A stretch of 64,000 bases of DNA from Ruegeria arenilitoris. Lineage in GTDB: Bacteria > Pseudomonadota > Alphaproteobacteria > Rhodobacterales > Rhodobacteraceae. How positions within the stretch are numbered: position 1 is the first letter of the stretch; every line of letters starts with the position of its first letter. Positions 44,068-55,533 of this stretch are shown here, piece by piece. The stretch lies in assembly GCF_013032445.1 (NCBI RefSeq), contig NZ_WQCA01000006.1, forward strand, positions 1 through 64,000. Direction: 5' to 3'. A program made the translations under genes and the position numbers. The notes beneath the pieces were generated by a model. The model had not been told where the DNA came from, did not search any database, and saw only the letters and a list, made by a program, of their open reading frames with translations.

Positions 44068-44856
44068 CTAAACCTGAGTATTCCATGCAGGTTTTCGTTT
44101 GTCGAAAAAGGCGCCGATGCCTTCGCTTGCCTCTTCGGTTTCCCATCGTTCGACCAGCGCCCGGATCGTTTGGTCAATCATGGCGTCGTCAATGCGCGGG
44201 CCCAGCGCCCGCACAAGATCCTTGGCCGACGCCACGGCCCCCGGCGCGCAGGACAGGTAGGGCTGGACTTCGGCCTCAACGGCATCGCCAAGACCGGCGG
44301 CAGGAACGGCTTTCGCCAATAGTCCGAGGTCCACGGCCTCGGCCGCATCGAACACCCGGGCCGACATGAACACGCGCCGCGCCCTGGCCTCGCCCATGCG
44401 GGCAATGACATAGGGGCCAATTGTTGCCGGAATCAGGCCCAACCGTGTTTCGGTGAGCGCCATCTTTATCCCGTCTGCACCAATCGCCACATCACAAACT
44501 GCCGTCAGCCCGATCCCGCCTCCGAAAGCATTGCCTTGAAGCGCTCCGATCAAAGGCTTTGGCATCGTATTTAGAGCCTGCAACATCTCGGCCAACTTGC
44601 GCGCCTCGGTAAATCGCGTTTCAAGATCGGCGGCCATCTGGGCCTGCATCCAGCCAAGATCGGCTCCGGCACAAAAGCTTTTACCTGCACCGGTCAGAAC
44701 CACGACCCGGACCGTCTCGTCCGCCCCCAACTGCGTCGCCGCCTCTGTCAGCTCGGAAATCATCTGCGCCGACATCGCGTTGTGTTTTTCCGGACGGTCG
44801 AGCGTCAGAGTCGCCACACCGCGTGCATCCCGCGTCACCGAGATTGTTTCGAACAT
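44068..44856 (-). CDS. Methylglutaconyl-CoA hydratase / enoyl-CoA hydratase family
   Basis: This 262-residue crotonase-fold protein has GAGKSFCAGADLGWMQAQ and the oxyanion-hole segment ALQGNAFGGGIGLTAVCDVAIG; the ETRLGLIPATIGPYV segment fits the methylglutaconyl-CoA hydratase group. Being last in an operon with methylcrotonyl-CoA carboxylase and HMG-CoA lyase, it should hydrate 3-methylglutaconyl-CoA to HMG-CoA in leucine breakdown. The specific assignment comes from context. Confidence 0.9.
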   Translation of the reverse strand: MFETISVTRDARGVATLTLDRPEKHNAMSAQMISELTEAATQLGADETVRVVVLTGAGKSFCAGADLGWMQAQMAADLETRFTEARKLAEMLQALNTMPKPLIGALQGNAFGGGIGLTAVCDVAIGADGIKMALTETRLGLIPATIGPYVIARMGEARARRVFMSARVFDAAEAVDLGLLAKAVPAAGLGDAVEAEVQPYLSCAPGAVASAKDLVRALGPRIDDAMIDQTIRALVERWETEEASEGIGAFFDKRKPAWNTQV

Positions 44857-44862
44857 CGCCCT

Positions 44863-45717
44863 TTACTCCGCTCGCATTGCTCGGGCCATCTGAGCGGCCT
44901 CTTCGACAGCTGCAAGATCAATACCGGTCTGATATCCCAGCCGCTCCAGATGTGCGACGACGGCCTCGGTCGCGACATTGCCAGAGGCACCCGGCGCGTA
45001 AGGACAACCGCCCAACCCTCCGACTGCCGAGTCGAAGGTCCGGACGCCCAGCGCCAGCGCGGCGTCAATATTGTCGATGGCGCGGCCATTGGTGTCATGG
45101 AAGTGGCCCGCCAACCGAGTTACAGGCACACGCTCCCGCACGGCCAACAACATATGCGCGATGGTATCCGGCGTCCCCTGTCCGATGGTGTCGCCCAACG
45201 AGACCTCATAGCAGCCAAGCGCGAACAGCTGGTCCGCAACCTCGGCCACCTTCTCGGGCGGGGTCGGGCCGTCATAGGGGCAGTCGGTCACGCAAGAGAC
45301 ATACCCGCGCACGGGCAGATCAATATGGCGGGCAGCCTCGAGGATCGGAGTGAACCGATCGATGGATTCTTCAATCGTGGCATTGATATTGGCTTTCGAA
45401 AACCCTTCGGAGGCCGAGGCAAACACTGCGATCTCATCCGCTTTGGCCGCTAGTGCGTCCTCATACCCGCGCATATTCGGCGTCAGCGCGGCATAGCGCA
45501 CCCCGTCCGCTCGGTTGATCCCAGCCAGAACCTCGGCACTGCCCGCCATCTGCGGAACCCATTTGGGTGAGACGAAACTGGCCACTTCGATCCGATTGAA
45601 CCCGGCACGGCTGAGGCAGTCGATCAGGGCGACCTTCTCGGACACAGGAATTTCACGCTGTTCGTTTTGCAGGCCATCGCGTGGCCCCGCCTCGAAAATC
45701 TCGACCCGTTCGTCCAT
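44863..45717 (-). CDS. Hydroxymethylglutaryl-CoA lyase
   Basis: The start ATG 45717 follows GGAGGAGCGC. The 284-residue TIM-barrel enzyme shows FEAGPRDGLQNE (metal and substrate residues), SFVSPKWVPQMA, SCVTDCPYDGPTPPEKV, SLGDTIGQGTP, GHFHDTNGRA (His ligands) and GGLGGCPYAPGASGNVATE with the catalytic Cys. It cleaves HMG-CoA to acetyl-CoA and acetoacetate, the last step of leucine catabolism. It is 6 bp upstream of the hydratase gene. Confidence 0.95.
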   Translation of the reverse strand: MDERVEIFEAGPRDGLQNEQREIPVSEKVALIDCLSRAGFNRIEVASFVSPKWVPQMAGSAEVLAGINRADGVRYAALTPNMRGYEDALAAKADEIAVFASASEGFSKANINATIEESIDRFTPILEAARHIDLPVRGYVSCVTDCPYDGPTPPEKVAEVADQLFALGCYEVSLGDTIGQGTPDTIAHMLLAVRERVPVTRLAGHFHDTNGRAIDNIDAALALGVRTFDSAVGGLGGCPYAPGASGNVATEAVVAHLERLGYQTGIDLAAVEEAAQMARAMRAE

Positions 45718-45789
45718 TGCAGCGCTCCTCCCGGTTTCGTTTCCAACATGTTGACCCGACTGTGCCACGCGAAGCAGCGCAGGAACAGG

Positions 45790-47718
<1,929 letters not shown>

Positions 47719-47721
47719 GTC

Positions 47722-48147
47722 TTATCCCTCAACTGCCAAATCTTCGACAAGATAGAACCGCTCGCAAAGCAGCTCCATCTCAGGATCAAACCCGCCATTG
47801 CGTTCGAAATACCTGCGGTGATCCTCGCGCCATCCTTCAAGGGTTTCATTTTCGCCCTCTGCCAGAGCAAAATCCTCATTCATATCGCAGAACCGGCAGA
47901 TCGTGACCTCGAGTGTTTCGATCACCACAGCCGGACTGTCGTCCCATTCCAAAGCGATATCGCGCCGTCCGACAACCGGTGTTTCGGGGCTACCTTCAGG
48001 ATAATCGCGCAGCGCACCACAGGTTGCTGTTTTCTTACCCGTACGAACTAACCCGAGCAGTTCTGCGCTCATCTTGGCACTGTCACCAAATTTGAAGGTT
48101 TGCGCGCCGGGGTAGCGGGCTAGCACATCTTTCAAAACCATGCTCAT
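47722..48147 (-). CDS. ASCH domain protein
   Basis: This 141-residue protein has an ASCH-like (PUA-related) beta-barrel: FKFGDSAKMSAELLGLVRTGKKTATCGAL, then RDIALEWDDSPAVVIETLEVTICRF and EGWREDHRRYFERNGGF. ASCH proteins are thought to bind RNA or modified nucleosides, and some are N4-acetylcytidine amidohydrolases. It sits between the two carboxylase subunit genes (start shares one base with the mccB-type stop), where it has no obvious metabolic role. Confidence 0.88.
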   Translation of the reverse strand: MSMVLKDVLARYPGAQTFKFGDSAKMSAELLGLVRTGKKTATCGALRDYPEGSPETPVVGRRDIALEWDDSPAVVIETLEVTICRFCDMNEDFALAEGENETLEGWREDHRRYFERNGGFDPEMELLCERFYLVEDLAVEG

Positions 48148-49751
48148 TACATCCTGAACACGCCGAAGCGTGTCTCCTCAATCGGGGCGTTCAGCGCCGC
48201 GCTCAGCGATAGCGCCAGCACATCGCGGCTTTTGCGCGGATCGATGATGCCATCGTCCCACAACCGGGCCGAGGCATAGAGCGGATGGGACTGTTCCTCG
48301 AACATTTCCAGCGTCGGGCGCTTGAACTCAGCCTCTTCTTCGGCGGACCACGTGCCGCCTTGCCGTTCGATCCCGTCACGTTTGACGGTGGCCAGAACGC
48401 CCGCAGCCTGTTCTCCACCCATCACGGAAATCCGCGAGTTTGGCCAGGTCCATAGGAACCGCGGCTGATAAGCCCGCCCCGACATGCCGTAGTTACCAGC
48501 CCCGAAGGACCCGCCGACCAGCATCGTAACCTTCGGCACATTCGTCGTGGCCACTGCGGTCACCATCTTGGCACCGTGCCGCGCGATACCTTCGTTTTCG
48601 TATTTCCGACCGACCATAAAGCCTGTGATGTTCTGCAGAAAAACGAGCGGAATTCGACGCTGAGAACACAACTCGACAAAATGCGCGCCCTTCTGCGCGG
48701 CTTCGGAGAATAGCACGCCGTTATTGGCAATGATCCCGATCGGGCAGCCTTTGACATGGGCGAAACCAGTTACCAGCGTCTCGCCGAACCGAGGCTTGAA
48801 CTCATCGAACCGAGAGCCATCGACCAGACGCGCAATCACCTCGCGTATGTCATAGGGTGTGCGCAGGTCAGCAGGGACCACGCCGAGGATTTCATCGGGA
48901 TCATAAGCCGGATCTTCGGGGCTAGCCCAATCGACCGTCTGCGGCTTGCGCAGGTTCAGCGACCCGACTGCCCGCCGCGCCAAAGCCAACGCGTGGGCGT
49001 CATCCTCGGCCAGATAATCCGCCACGCCGGACAGGCGGGTGTGGACGTCGCCGCCACCCAAGTCCTCGGCGCTGACGACCTCACCCGTCGCGGCCTTGAC
49101 CAGAGGCGGCCCGGCCAGAAAGATCGTGCCCTGTTCTTTCACGATGATCGTCACGTCCGACATCGCGGGCACATAAGCTCCGCCCGCCGTGCACGAGCCC
49201 ATAACAACGGCGATCTGAGCGATCCCCTTCGCGCTCATGCGCGCTTGGTTATAAAAGATACGGCCAAAGTGGTCGCGGTCGGGGAAGACCTCGTCCTGAT
49301 TGGGCAGGTTCGCGCCGCCGCTATCGACCAGATAAATGCAGGGCAGATGATTTTCCTCGGCAATCTCCTGCGCGCGGAGGTGTTTCTTGACGGTCATCGG
49401 ATAATAAGTACCGCCCTTCACGGTGGCGTCGTTGCACACCACCATGACCTCACGCCCCTGCACCCGGCCAATGCCTGCGATGACCCCGGCACAGGGGGCG
49501 ACATCGCCATACATCCCATGCGCCGCCGTTGCGCCGATTTCCAGAAACGAAGACCCCGGATCGAGCAGGTTCGCCACCCTGCGCCGAGGCAGCATCTTGC
49601 CCCGAGATTCATGCCGCGCGCGGGATTTCTCACCACCGCCCATGCGAGCCGCTTCGGCAGCGGCGGAGATTTTCGCCAGCGCGTCAAGATGGGCTGTTCG
49701 GTTTGCCTTGAAGCCCTCGGAGGTAGATATGGCTTTGGATGTGAGTTTCAT
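48147..49751 (-). CDS. Methylcrotonoyl-CoA carboxylase carboxyltransferase subunit (beta)
   Basis: This 534-residue crotonase-like carboxyltransferase has [68 protein letters not shown] and [16 protein letters not shown], hallmarks of the MCC beta group. It transfers the carboxyl group from biotin to 3-methylcrotonyl-CoA. Its ATG shares one base with the stop of the unknown upstream gene (TAATG). Confidence 0.95.
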   Translation of the reverse strand: MKLTSKAISTSEGFKANRTAHLDALAKISAAAEAARMGGGEKSRARHESRGKMLPRRRVANLLDPGSSFLEIGATAAHGMYGDVAPCAGVIAGIGRVQGREVMVVCNDATVKGGTYYPMTVKKHLRAQEIAEENHLPCIYLVDSGGANLPNQDEVFPDRDHFGRIFYNQARMSAKGIAQIAVVMGSCTAGGAYVPAMSDVTIIVKEQGTIFLAGPPLVKAATGEVVSAEDLGGGDVHTRLSGVADYLAEDDAHALALARRAVGSLNLRKPQTVDWASPEDPAYDPDEILGVVPADLRTPYDIREVIARLVDGSRFDEFKPRFGETLVTGFAHVKGCPIGIIANNGVLFSEAAQKGAHFVELCSQRRIPLVFLQNITGFMVGRKYENEGIARHGAKMVTAVATTNVPKVTMLVGGSFGAGNYGMSGRAYQPRFLWTWPNSRISVMGGEQAAGVLATVKRDGIERQGGTWSAEEEAEFKRPTLEMFEEQSHPLYASARLWDDGIIDPRKSRDVLALSLSAALNAPIEETRFGVFRM

Positions 49752-50668
49752 TACTTGTCCTTGCTGCCCAAACTAAACTTGAACTTTTGGCGTTTGACGG
49801 CTGAATCCTGTGGAAATTCGCATGGAAGTTGGACTGTCACGTTGTCCTCGCCACTTATCTTAGCTTTGCAAACTTCAACGATTGCATCCATCAACAAACC
49901 AGTCGCAAAAATTCGCTTCTTGTCCATTTCGGGCACTAGAGCTTCTGTATTGAAAGATATTGAAAACAGTTTCTTTTTCCGATCTTCAAACCAATCCACC
50001 CAATTTAAACCATCAATGTTATCATTGAGCGCTTGGTAATCCCCCTCATGATCAGCAATAGACAATGAGAGACCGCTTCCGAAAGATACAGCTTTGCCGT
50101 GCTTAAATGCGTTGATGGCGCCTCTTTCAGAAACCAAAACCGCTTCTTCCTTGACTAGTTCAAACAAGGAGGTGTCCGAATAGTTCTTCAGGTAATCGGG
50201 TGAGCCGAATGCCCTAAATGAAATCCATTCTTCAAAGGACAATATCTCGCCTCCAAAATGGACAGTGTGCTCCTTTGGTATTTCCCCCTGCGCGATACTT
50301 CTGATGGGGTCAATTAGCCGATCGCCTCGCATCACTGAGGCCACTCTCGCAAAGGGATTTTTTCCGACCTCCGAAAACAACAAGAGCATTAGAGTTTCTG
50401 AGCAGAAATAGCGCAGCGCTCTGACAAGGTAAGACGAGTAATTTACGTAGTTTTCCCTGGACCGCTCCAGTCTTTTCATTAGAGCATGGTCACTTAGTAT
50501 CTCTGAAGTGCCTGTATCGACCACACGGATTGACGCGTGTTTCGCCGAATGGACGCATTCTGCAACGGTCCAAAAGTAGAAAGGATCGAACTCACGATAG
50601 AACTGCACATCCATTTGATCAATCATCTGGAAAACAGGAAAACCGAATGTCTCAGCCTCTTTTGTCAT
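49751..50668 (-). CDS. Unrecognised 305-residue protein inside the leucine operon
   Basis: No family is recognised. The protein looks soluble and mixed alpha/beta, rich in Phe, Ser, Lys and Glu, with segments such as [42 protein letters not shown] and [22 protein letters not shown]; no signal peptide or membrane helix is evident. Its codons end in A/T far more often than those of the adjacent genes, which points to horizontal acquisition. Yet its start overlaps the ligase stop (ATGA) and its stop shares a base with the carboxylase beta start (TAATG), so it is fully integrated into the operon. Function is unknown. Confidence 0.75.
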   Translation of the reverse strand: MTKEAETFGFPVFQMIDQMDVQFYREFDPFYFWTVAECVHSAKHASIRVVDTGTSEILSDHALMKRLERSRENYVNYSSYLVRALRYFCSETLMLLLFSEVGKNPFARVASVMRGDRLIDPIRSIAQGEIPKEHTVHFGGEILSFEEWISFRAFGSPDYLKNYSDTSLFELVKEEAVLVSERGAINAFKHGKAVSFGSGLSLSIADHEGDYQALNDNIDGLNWVDWFEDRKKKLFSISFNTEALVPEMDKKRIFATGLLMDAIVEVCKAKISGEDNVTVQLPCEFPQDSAVKRQKFKFSLGSKDK

Positions 50669-52188
50669 GCAACCTCCCCCGCCGCCCGCGCCTTCAATTC
50701 CTTGCGGATCACCTTCCCGGTCACCGTCATCGGCAACTCCTCCAAGAATGCCACCTCACGCGGATAGGAGTACTGCGCCAAACGGTCTTTGACCCAGTCC
50801 TGCAATTCCTGCTCCGAGGTCTCAGCCCCCGGTTTCAACACCACATAGGCCTTCACAAGCTCGGTCCGCAGCGGGTCGGGTTTGCCGACCACGCCCACCG
50901 TTGCCACCGCCGGGTGGGTCAGCAGGCAATCCTCAATTTCGGCAGGGCCGATGCGGTAACCGGCTGAGGTGATCACGTCATCATCGCGGCCGACAAAACG
51001 CAGATAGTCGCCCTCCCATACGCCGCGGTCTCCGGTGATCAGCCAGTCACCACGGAACTTCTCGGCTGTAGCCTCAGGCCGGTTCCAGTATTCCAGCAGC
51101 ATCGAGGCCGAGCCACGCCGGATGGCGACATCGCCCTCCTCGTTGGTCGGCTGACCGTCTTCGTCGATCACCGCCACCTCATGCCCCGGCACCGGTTTGC
51201 CGATACAGCCGGGGCGCACCGGGAAATCCTCGGCACAAGACGACACGACCATGTTGCATTCGGTCTGGCCGTAGAATTCGTTTATCGTCAGGCCAAACGC
51301 CTTTTGTCCCCATGCCAGCATTTCAGCCCCCAGAGGTTCACCGCCAGATGCAACCGAACGCAGGCCCGGGAGGCTCTGATCCGCCGCCTTCAACATCCGT
51401 AGGGCCGTGGGCGGGAAGAACACGTTCCGCACCCCGCCGCGCGCGATCACATCGGCGCAGGCTTCGGGCGTGAACTTCTCAAGCCGCGCCGCGACCACGG
51501 GGATGCCCAGCGCCAGGCCTGGCATCAGCACGTCAAACAGCCCTCCGATCCAGGCCCAATCAGCTGGTGTCCACAGGCAGTCACCGTCCCGCAAATGGTT
51601 ATGGCTGATCGAAACACCCGGCAGGTGCCCGGTCAAAACCCGGTGCCCATGCAATGCACCCTTCGGGCTGCCGGTCGTACCCGAGGTATAAATCAAGACC
51701 GCCGGGTCCTCGGGACCGGTATCGGCAAAGGGTAGCGGATTATCGGACGGTGCAATCTGATCGACCCGTATCGGTTCCGCCAGATCGCCCAGCAATGCTG
51801 CGCCTTCCTCATCCGTCAGCACCACCTCTGCCCCCGCATCCCCAACACGAGAAGCCAGCGCATCGCGCTTAAACAGCTTGAATAGTGGCACCGAAATTGC
51901 ACCAAGCTTCCAGATCGCCAGATGGGCTGCGGCGCACCACGGCGACTGACTGAGCAAAACCCCCACACGGTCTTGTGGCCGAACCTGTTTTTGCAACGCC
52001 CGCGCTATCCCGTCGGTCATGCGCCCAAGCTGGCCGTATGTGACCACATCGTTGGAACCTGCAGTCAGGTCATAGATGGCGGTAGTATCGCTGGGATGCG
52101 CTAGGCATTGACGCGCCATGTTGAGCCGGCTGGGGATCTCCCAGCCCCCCGATTCCCGCATACCCGGTATGTCACCAACGGGACGCAT
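50665..52188 (-). CDS. AMP-forming acyl-CoA synthetase
   Basis: The start ATG 52188 follows GGGAG. The 507-residue ANL-superfamily ligase has the P-loop-like YTSGTTGSPKGALHG, FYGQTECNMV, TGDRGVWEGDYLRFVGRDDDVITSAGYRIGPAEIE hinge and the C-terminal catalytic Lys in MTVTGKVIRKELK. The medium-chain type WTPADWAWIGGLFDVL segment is present. In this operon it may activate acetoacetate, isovalerate or another short branched acid; the substrate is unproven. It is divergent from ompW. Confidence 0.9.
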   Translation of the reverse strand: MRPVGDIPGMRESGGWEIPSRLNMARQCLAHPSDTTAIYDLTAGSNDVVTYGQLGRMTDGIARALQKQVRPQDRVGVLLSQSPWCAAAHLAIWKLGAISVPLFKLFKRDALASRVGDAGAEVVLTDEEGAALLGDLAEPIRVDQIAPSDNPLPFADTGPEDPAVLIYTSGTTGSPKGALHGHRVLTGHLPGVSISHNHLRDGDCLWTPADWAWIGGLFDVLMPGLALGIPVVAARLEKFTPEACADVIARGGVRNVFFPPTALRMLKAADQSLPGLRSVASGGEPLGAEMLAWGQKAFGLTINEFYGQTECNMVVSSCAEDFPVRPGCIGKPVPGHEVAVIDEDGQPTNEEGDVAIRRGSASMLLEYWNRPEATAEKFRGDWLITGDRGVWEGDYLRFVGRDDDVITSAGYRIGPAEIEDCLLTHPAVATVGVVGKPDPLRTELVKAYVVLKPGAETSEQELQDWVKDRLAQYSYPREVAFLEELPMTVTGKVIRKELKARAAGEVA

Positions 52189-52252
52189 GCGCAAAACTCC
52201 CTGTTTTCATGACATTTTTCGACCGGCCACACTTTGTCAGGCTCGCAGGAAT

Positions 52253-52266
52253 TTGATGCAGATCAG
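52253..52266. promoter_or_regulatory. FNR/FnrL-type box upstream of the OmpW gene
   Basis: TTGAT-GCAG-ATCAG matches the FNR-family consensus TTGAT-N4-ATCAA at nine of ten conserved positions. It lies 58 bp upstream of the OmpW ATG and 64 bp from the divergent ligase start, so it could control either. FNR-type control of ompW by oxygen is known in enterobacteria; here it is inferred. Confidence 0.55.
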
Positions 52267-52324
52267 AGTTGACGGCTTCGTTGTTCGGCAAAACCGCTCC
52301 ATCAACAAACCCAAAGGCCATAAA

Positions 52325-52924
52325 ATGACCAAAACACTCGCCGCTTTGACGCTCTCCACCGCGCTTGTCGCGCTTGCCGCCCCCGCAATGGCCCAGAACA
52401 AAGGTGACTGGACCCTTGGTATTGGTGTTGGCTACCTTGATCCGAAATCCGACAATGGCACTGCCCTTGGCCTGGATGTCGATGTCGATGCGGACACTCG
52501 CCCGATCTTTACGGCTGAGTACTTCATCCAAGACAACCTGGGTATCGAACTGCTCGCTGCCACACCGTTTAAACATGACATTACCTTGGGCGGAAGCCTC
52601 GACATTGGTAGCGTCAAGCATCTGCCGCCCACCTTGTCTCTGAACTACCATTTCCCAACCAACAGCGTCTGGAAACCTTATGTTGGTGCGGGCTTGAACT
52701 ACACCATCTTCTTCGATGAAGACTTGCCCGGGCTTGAAATCGAAAACTCCCTCGGTGTCGCCGTACAAGCTGGTTTGGACTACATGGTCACCGAAAACGG
52801 CGCCATCCGTCTGAACGTGCGCTGGTTCGATATCGACTCTGATGTCAAGCTGAACGGGACCAAGATCGGCGAGGCCGAGATCGACCCTTGGCTGGTTGGC
52901 GTATCCTACGTTCATCGCTTCTGA
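52325..52924 (+). CDS. OmpW family outer-membrane protein
   Basis: ATG 52325 opens a Sec signal peptide (MTKTLAALTLSTALVALAAPAMA); the longer open frame upstream has none. The 199-residue protein resembles eight-stranded OmpW barrels: GDWTLGIGVGYLDPK, RPIFTAEYFIQDNLGIELLAATPFKHDI, LPPTLSLNYHF, KPYVGAGLNYT and a C-terminal GVSYVHRF ending in Phe, the outer-membrane insertion signal. OmpW barrels carry small hydrophobic molecules. It has its own promoter region and terminator and lies between two leucine-pathway genes on the other strand. Confidence 0.93.
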   Translation: MTKTLAALTLSTALVALAAPAMAQNKGDWTLGIGVGYLDPKSDNGTALGLDVDVDADTRPIFTAEYFIQDNLGIELLAATPFKHDITLGGSLDIGSVKHLPPTLSLNYHFPTNSVWKPYVGAGLNYTIFFDEDLPGLEIENSLGVAVQAGLDYMVTENGAIRLNVRWFDIDSDVKLNGTKIGEAEIDPWLVGVSYVHRF

Positions 52925-52935
52925 TCCTTTGAAAG

Positions 52936-52971
52936 AACGCCCCGCGGCTCCCTCGTCTGCGGGGCGTTTTT
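52936..52971 (+). terminator. Rho-independent terminator after the OmpW gene
   Basis: AACGCCCCGC (52936-52945) pairs with GCGGGGCGTT (52959-52968) around a 13-base loop, and the run of T continues to 52971. It starts 12 bp after the OmpW stop and just before the convergent isovaleryl-CoA dehydrogenase stop, so it may serve both sides. Confidence 0.85.
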
Positions 52972-52974
52972 CCG

Positions 52975-54138
52975 TCACAGCATTTCGCTCATTAGTTCCC
53001 GACCGATCAGCATCCGACGAATTTCGCTGGTCCCCGCGCCGATCTCCATCAGCTTGGCATCTCGGAAAATCCGGCTGACCGCGGAATCCGACAGGAACCC
53101 GGCTCCACCCATCGCCTGCACCGCCTGATGTGCCTGAGTCATCGCCTGTTCCGAGGCGTAAAGACAACACGCCGCCGCGTCCTGACGGGTCACGTCCCCA
53201 CGATCACACGCCTTGGCAACCTCATAGACATAGGCCCGGGCCGAATTCATCGCGGTGTACATGTCTGCGATCTTGCCCTGCATCAGTTGAAAACTGCCAA
53301 TCGGTTTGCCGAATTGCTTGCGTTCGGCGAGATAGGGCATGATCTCATCCAGGCAGGCCGCCATGATGCCCGTTCCGATCCCGGCCAACACGACGCGTTC
53401 ATAGTCCAGCCCCGACATCAAAACCGCCACGCCCTTGCCCTCTTCGCCCAGAACGTTTTCGAACGGCACTTCGACGTCTTCGAAAATCAACTCAGCCGTG
53501 TTCGATCCGCGCATTCCCAGCTTGTCGAAATGGGGAGAGGTCGAAAATCCCTTCATCTCTTTCTCGATCAGAAAGGCTGTGATTCCTTTTGATCCCGCCT
53601 CCGGGTCCGTCTTGGCATAGACGACCAGCGTATCCGCGTCCGGCCCGTTGGTGATCCAGTACTTGTTGCCGTTCAGCCGGTAATGATCGTTGCGCTTTTC
53701 CGCGCGCAATTTCATCGACACCACGTCAGATCCCGCAGATGCCTCGGACATAGCCAAAGCACCCACATGATCGCCTGAGATCAGGCGCGGCAGATACTTC
53801 GCCTTCTGCTCATCGGTTCCATTCAGCTTGATCTGGTTGACGCACAGATTCGAATGCGCCCCGTAAGACAGCGAAACCGAGGCAGAGGCACGCGCGACCT
53901 CCTCGACCGCAACAGTATGGGCCAGGTATGACATCCCCGCCCCGCCGTACTCCTCAGACACCGTGATCCCAAGCAACCCGAGATCGCCCATCTCTTTCCA
54001 CAACTCATTGGGAAAAGCGTTGGATTTGTCGACCTCGGCCGCCATCGGCCTGACCCGATCCTGCGCCCAGCGATGCACCATCTCACGCAGGGCATTCACG
54101 TCTTCGCCCAGATCAAATTGCATTGTGGCCGTGAACAT
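52975..54138 (-). CDS. ivd: Isovaleryl-CoA dehydrogenase
   Basis: The start ATG 54138 follows GGAGATCGCGT and gives the family-standard 387 residues. The acyl-CoA dehydrogenase fold is complete: [64 protein letters not shown] and [22 protein letters not shown]. The Glu of isovaleryl-CoA dehydrogenase lies near [10 protein letters not shown]. It oxidises isovaleryl-CoA to 3-methylcrotonyl-CoA with FAD and passes electrons to ETF. It probably has its own promoter, being separated from the other leucine genes by OmpW. Confidence 0.95.
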   Translation of the reverse strand: MFTATMQFDLGEDVNALREMVHRWAQDRVRPMAAEVDKSNAFPNELWKEMGDLGLLGITVSEEYGGAGMSYLAHTVAVEEVARASASVSLSYGAHSNLCVNQIKLNGTDEQKAKYLPRLISGDHVGALAMSEASAGSDVVSMKLRAEKRNDHYRLNGNKYWITNGPDADTLVVYAKTDPEAGSKGITAFLIEKEMKGFSTSPHFDKLGMRGSNTAELIFEDVEVPFENVLGEEGKGVAVLMSGLDYERVVLAGIGTGIMAACLDEIMPYLAERKQFGKPIGSFQLMQGKIADMYTAMNSARAYVYEVAKACDRGDVTRQDAAACCLYASEQAMTQAHQAVQAMGGAGFLSDSAVSRIFRDAKLMEIGAGTSEIRRMLIGRELMSEML

Positions 54139-54303
54139 ACGCGATCTCCTCCTTCGCATAAATGAACACACGTTCAATAAACTGATATCAGCCGGATTGC
54201 ATCTGGTCAACGACCCTGATCGACTCGCCCACCCAAAATGCGGACAGCCGCCCCAAAGGGCGGCTGTCAAAAAGAGCGTGCACCGCAGATGCACTCAATT
54301 GGA

Positions 54304-55494
54304 TTAGGATTGATAGACCGCACCAACCTCGGACCGAATGATGCGCGCAATCAGGCAGCAATCCTCCAGCGAAAAGGTCAGTGGCACACGCATGTCCATG
54401 ATACCTGCCAGAATGCGATCACTGGCTGGCATAGGCGCACTGTCCGCATAGCGCCAACTGTCATAGCGGGACGTAAACCCAGTCGGCTCGGCCCCACCGA
54501 ACCATTTGAGCTCCACCCCACGCACGGCACAACGTCGGATCACCTCGGCAATGCGCTCCGGCGACCAGTCAAGCAACAGAAATTGGATGGACGACCCTAC
54601 ATAGGTTTCTTCCTCGGGGCGCTCGACAATGGTCAGACCCGGCGTTCCGCGCAATCCTGCCGCAATCTCATCGTATCGCTCATTCCAACGCCGAACCTGC
54701 CGATCCAAATCCCTCAGTTGCGGACGCAGAATAGCAGCGCGCAGATTGTCCATGCGACCAGACACATTCGGAGTGGTGTACTTGATGCGTTCAAACACCT
54801 CAGGCCCCGGCGCGGCAAGGTGGCGTTCATACAGCATATACGACCCAGACAGCATCGTCGCCTTGGCCGCCAATTCTTCGTCATCGGTGATCAGCAAACC
54901 GCCTTCACCGGAATTGACGTGCTTGTAGGTCTGACAGGAATAACACCCGATTGCCCCCTGCCTACCGGAAAGCTGCCCGCGCCACGCGGCACCCATCGTA
55001 TGGGCGCAATCCTCGATCACGATGACACCCGCAGCATCGCACATCTGCATCAGCCGATCCATGTCACACAGATGCCCGCGCATATGGCTGAGCATCAGCA
55101 CCCGCGCCTGATCCAGCTTGGCCTCGAGATCGTCCAGATCAATGGTTAGGCTCTCGGTCACGCCCACAAAGATCGGGCGCGCACCGACCGAGGCAATCGC
55201 CCCTGGGACCGGGGCCAGCGTGAAGGCGTTCGTCAGCACCAGATCGCCGGGCTGCACCCCGACCGCCCGCAACGCCGTCGCCAGTGCATAGCCGCCGGAG
55301 GACACCGCAAGACAGTATTTTGCCCCCATCTGCGCCGCAAATTCCTGTTCCAACAGAGCGGTCTCCCCCAACTCTCCAGGGGCGACGTTGTAACGATGTA
55401 GTCGCCCGTGGCGCAGCACGGCCATTGCCGCCTCAATCGCCTCTTCGGGGATAGGTTCCTGCTGGGTGAAGCTGCCAGTAAATGTCTCGGTCAT
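54304..55494 (-). CDS. DegT/DnrJ/EryC1/StrS-family aminotransferase
   Basis: Starting at ATG 55494 gives 396 residues; a GTG 21 bases upstream has no better site. This fold-type I PLP enzyme has SSGGYALATALRAVGVQPGD, VIVIEDCAHTMGAAWRG (Asp that holds PLP) and CYSCQTYKHVNSGEGGLLITD with the PLP Lys. Relatives make amino sugars for O-antigens or antibiotics by transamination of nucleotide-linked keto-sugars. No sugar-biosynthesis genes flank it except glmU/glmS, so the substrate is open. Confidence 0.88.
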   Translation of the reverse strand: MTETFTGSFTQQEPIPEEAIEAAMAVLRHGRLHRYNVAPGELGETALLEQEFAAQMGAKYCLAVSSGGYALATALRAVGVQPGDLVLTNAFTLAPVPGAIASVGARPIFVGVTESLTIDLDDLEAKLDQARVLMLSHMRGHLCDMDRLMQMCDAAGVIVIEDCAHTMGAAWRGQLSGRQGAIGCYSCQTYKHVNSGEGGLLITDDEELAAKATMLSGSYMLYERHLAAPGPEVFERIKYTTPNVSGRMDNLRAAILRPQLRDLDRQVRRWNERYDEIAAGLRGTPGLTIVERPEEETYVGSSIQFLLLDWSPERIAEVIRRCAVRGVELKWFGGAEPTGFTSRYDSWRYADSAPMPASDRILAGIMDMRVPLTFSLEDCCLIARIIRSEVGAVYQS

Positions 55495-55533
55495 AAGCTT
55501 GTTCTGACGCTGCACGGGTCTAGGGTCAAGGGA

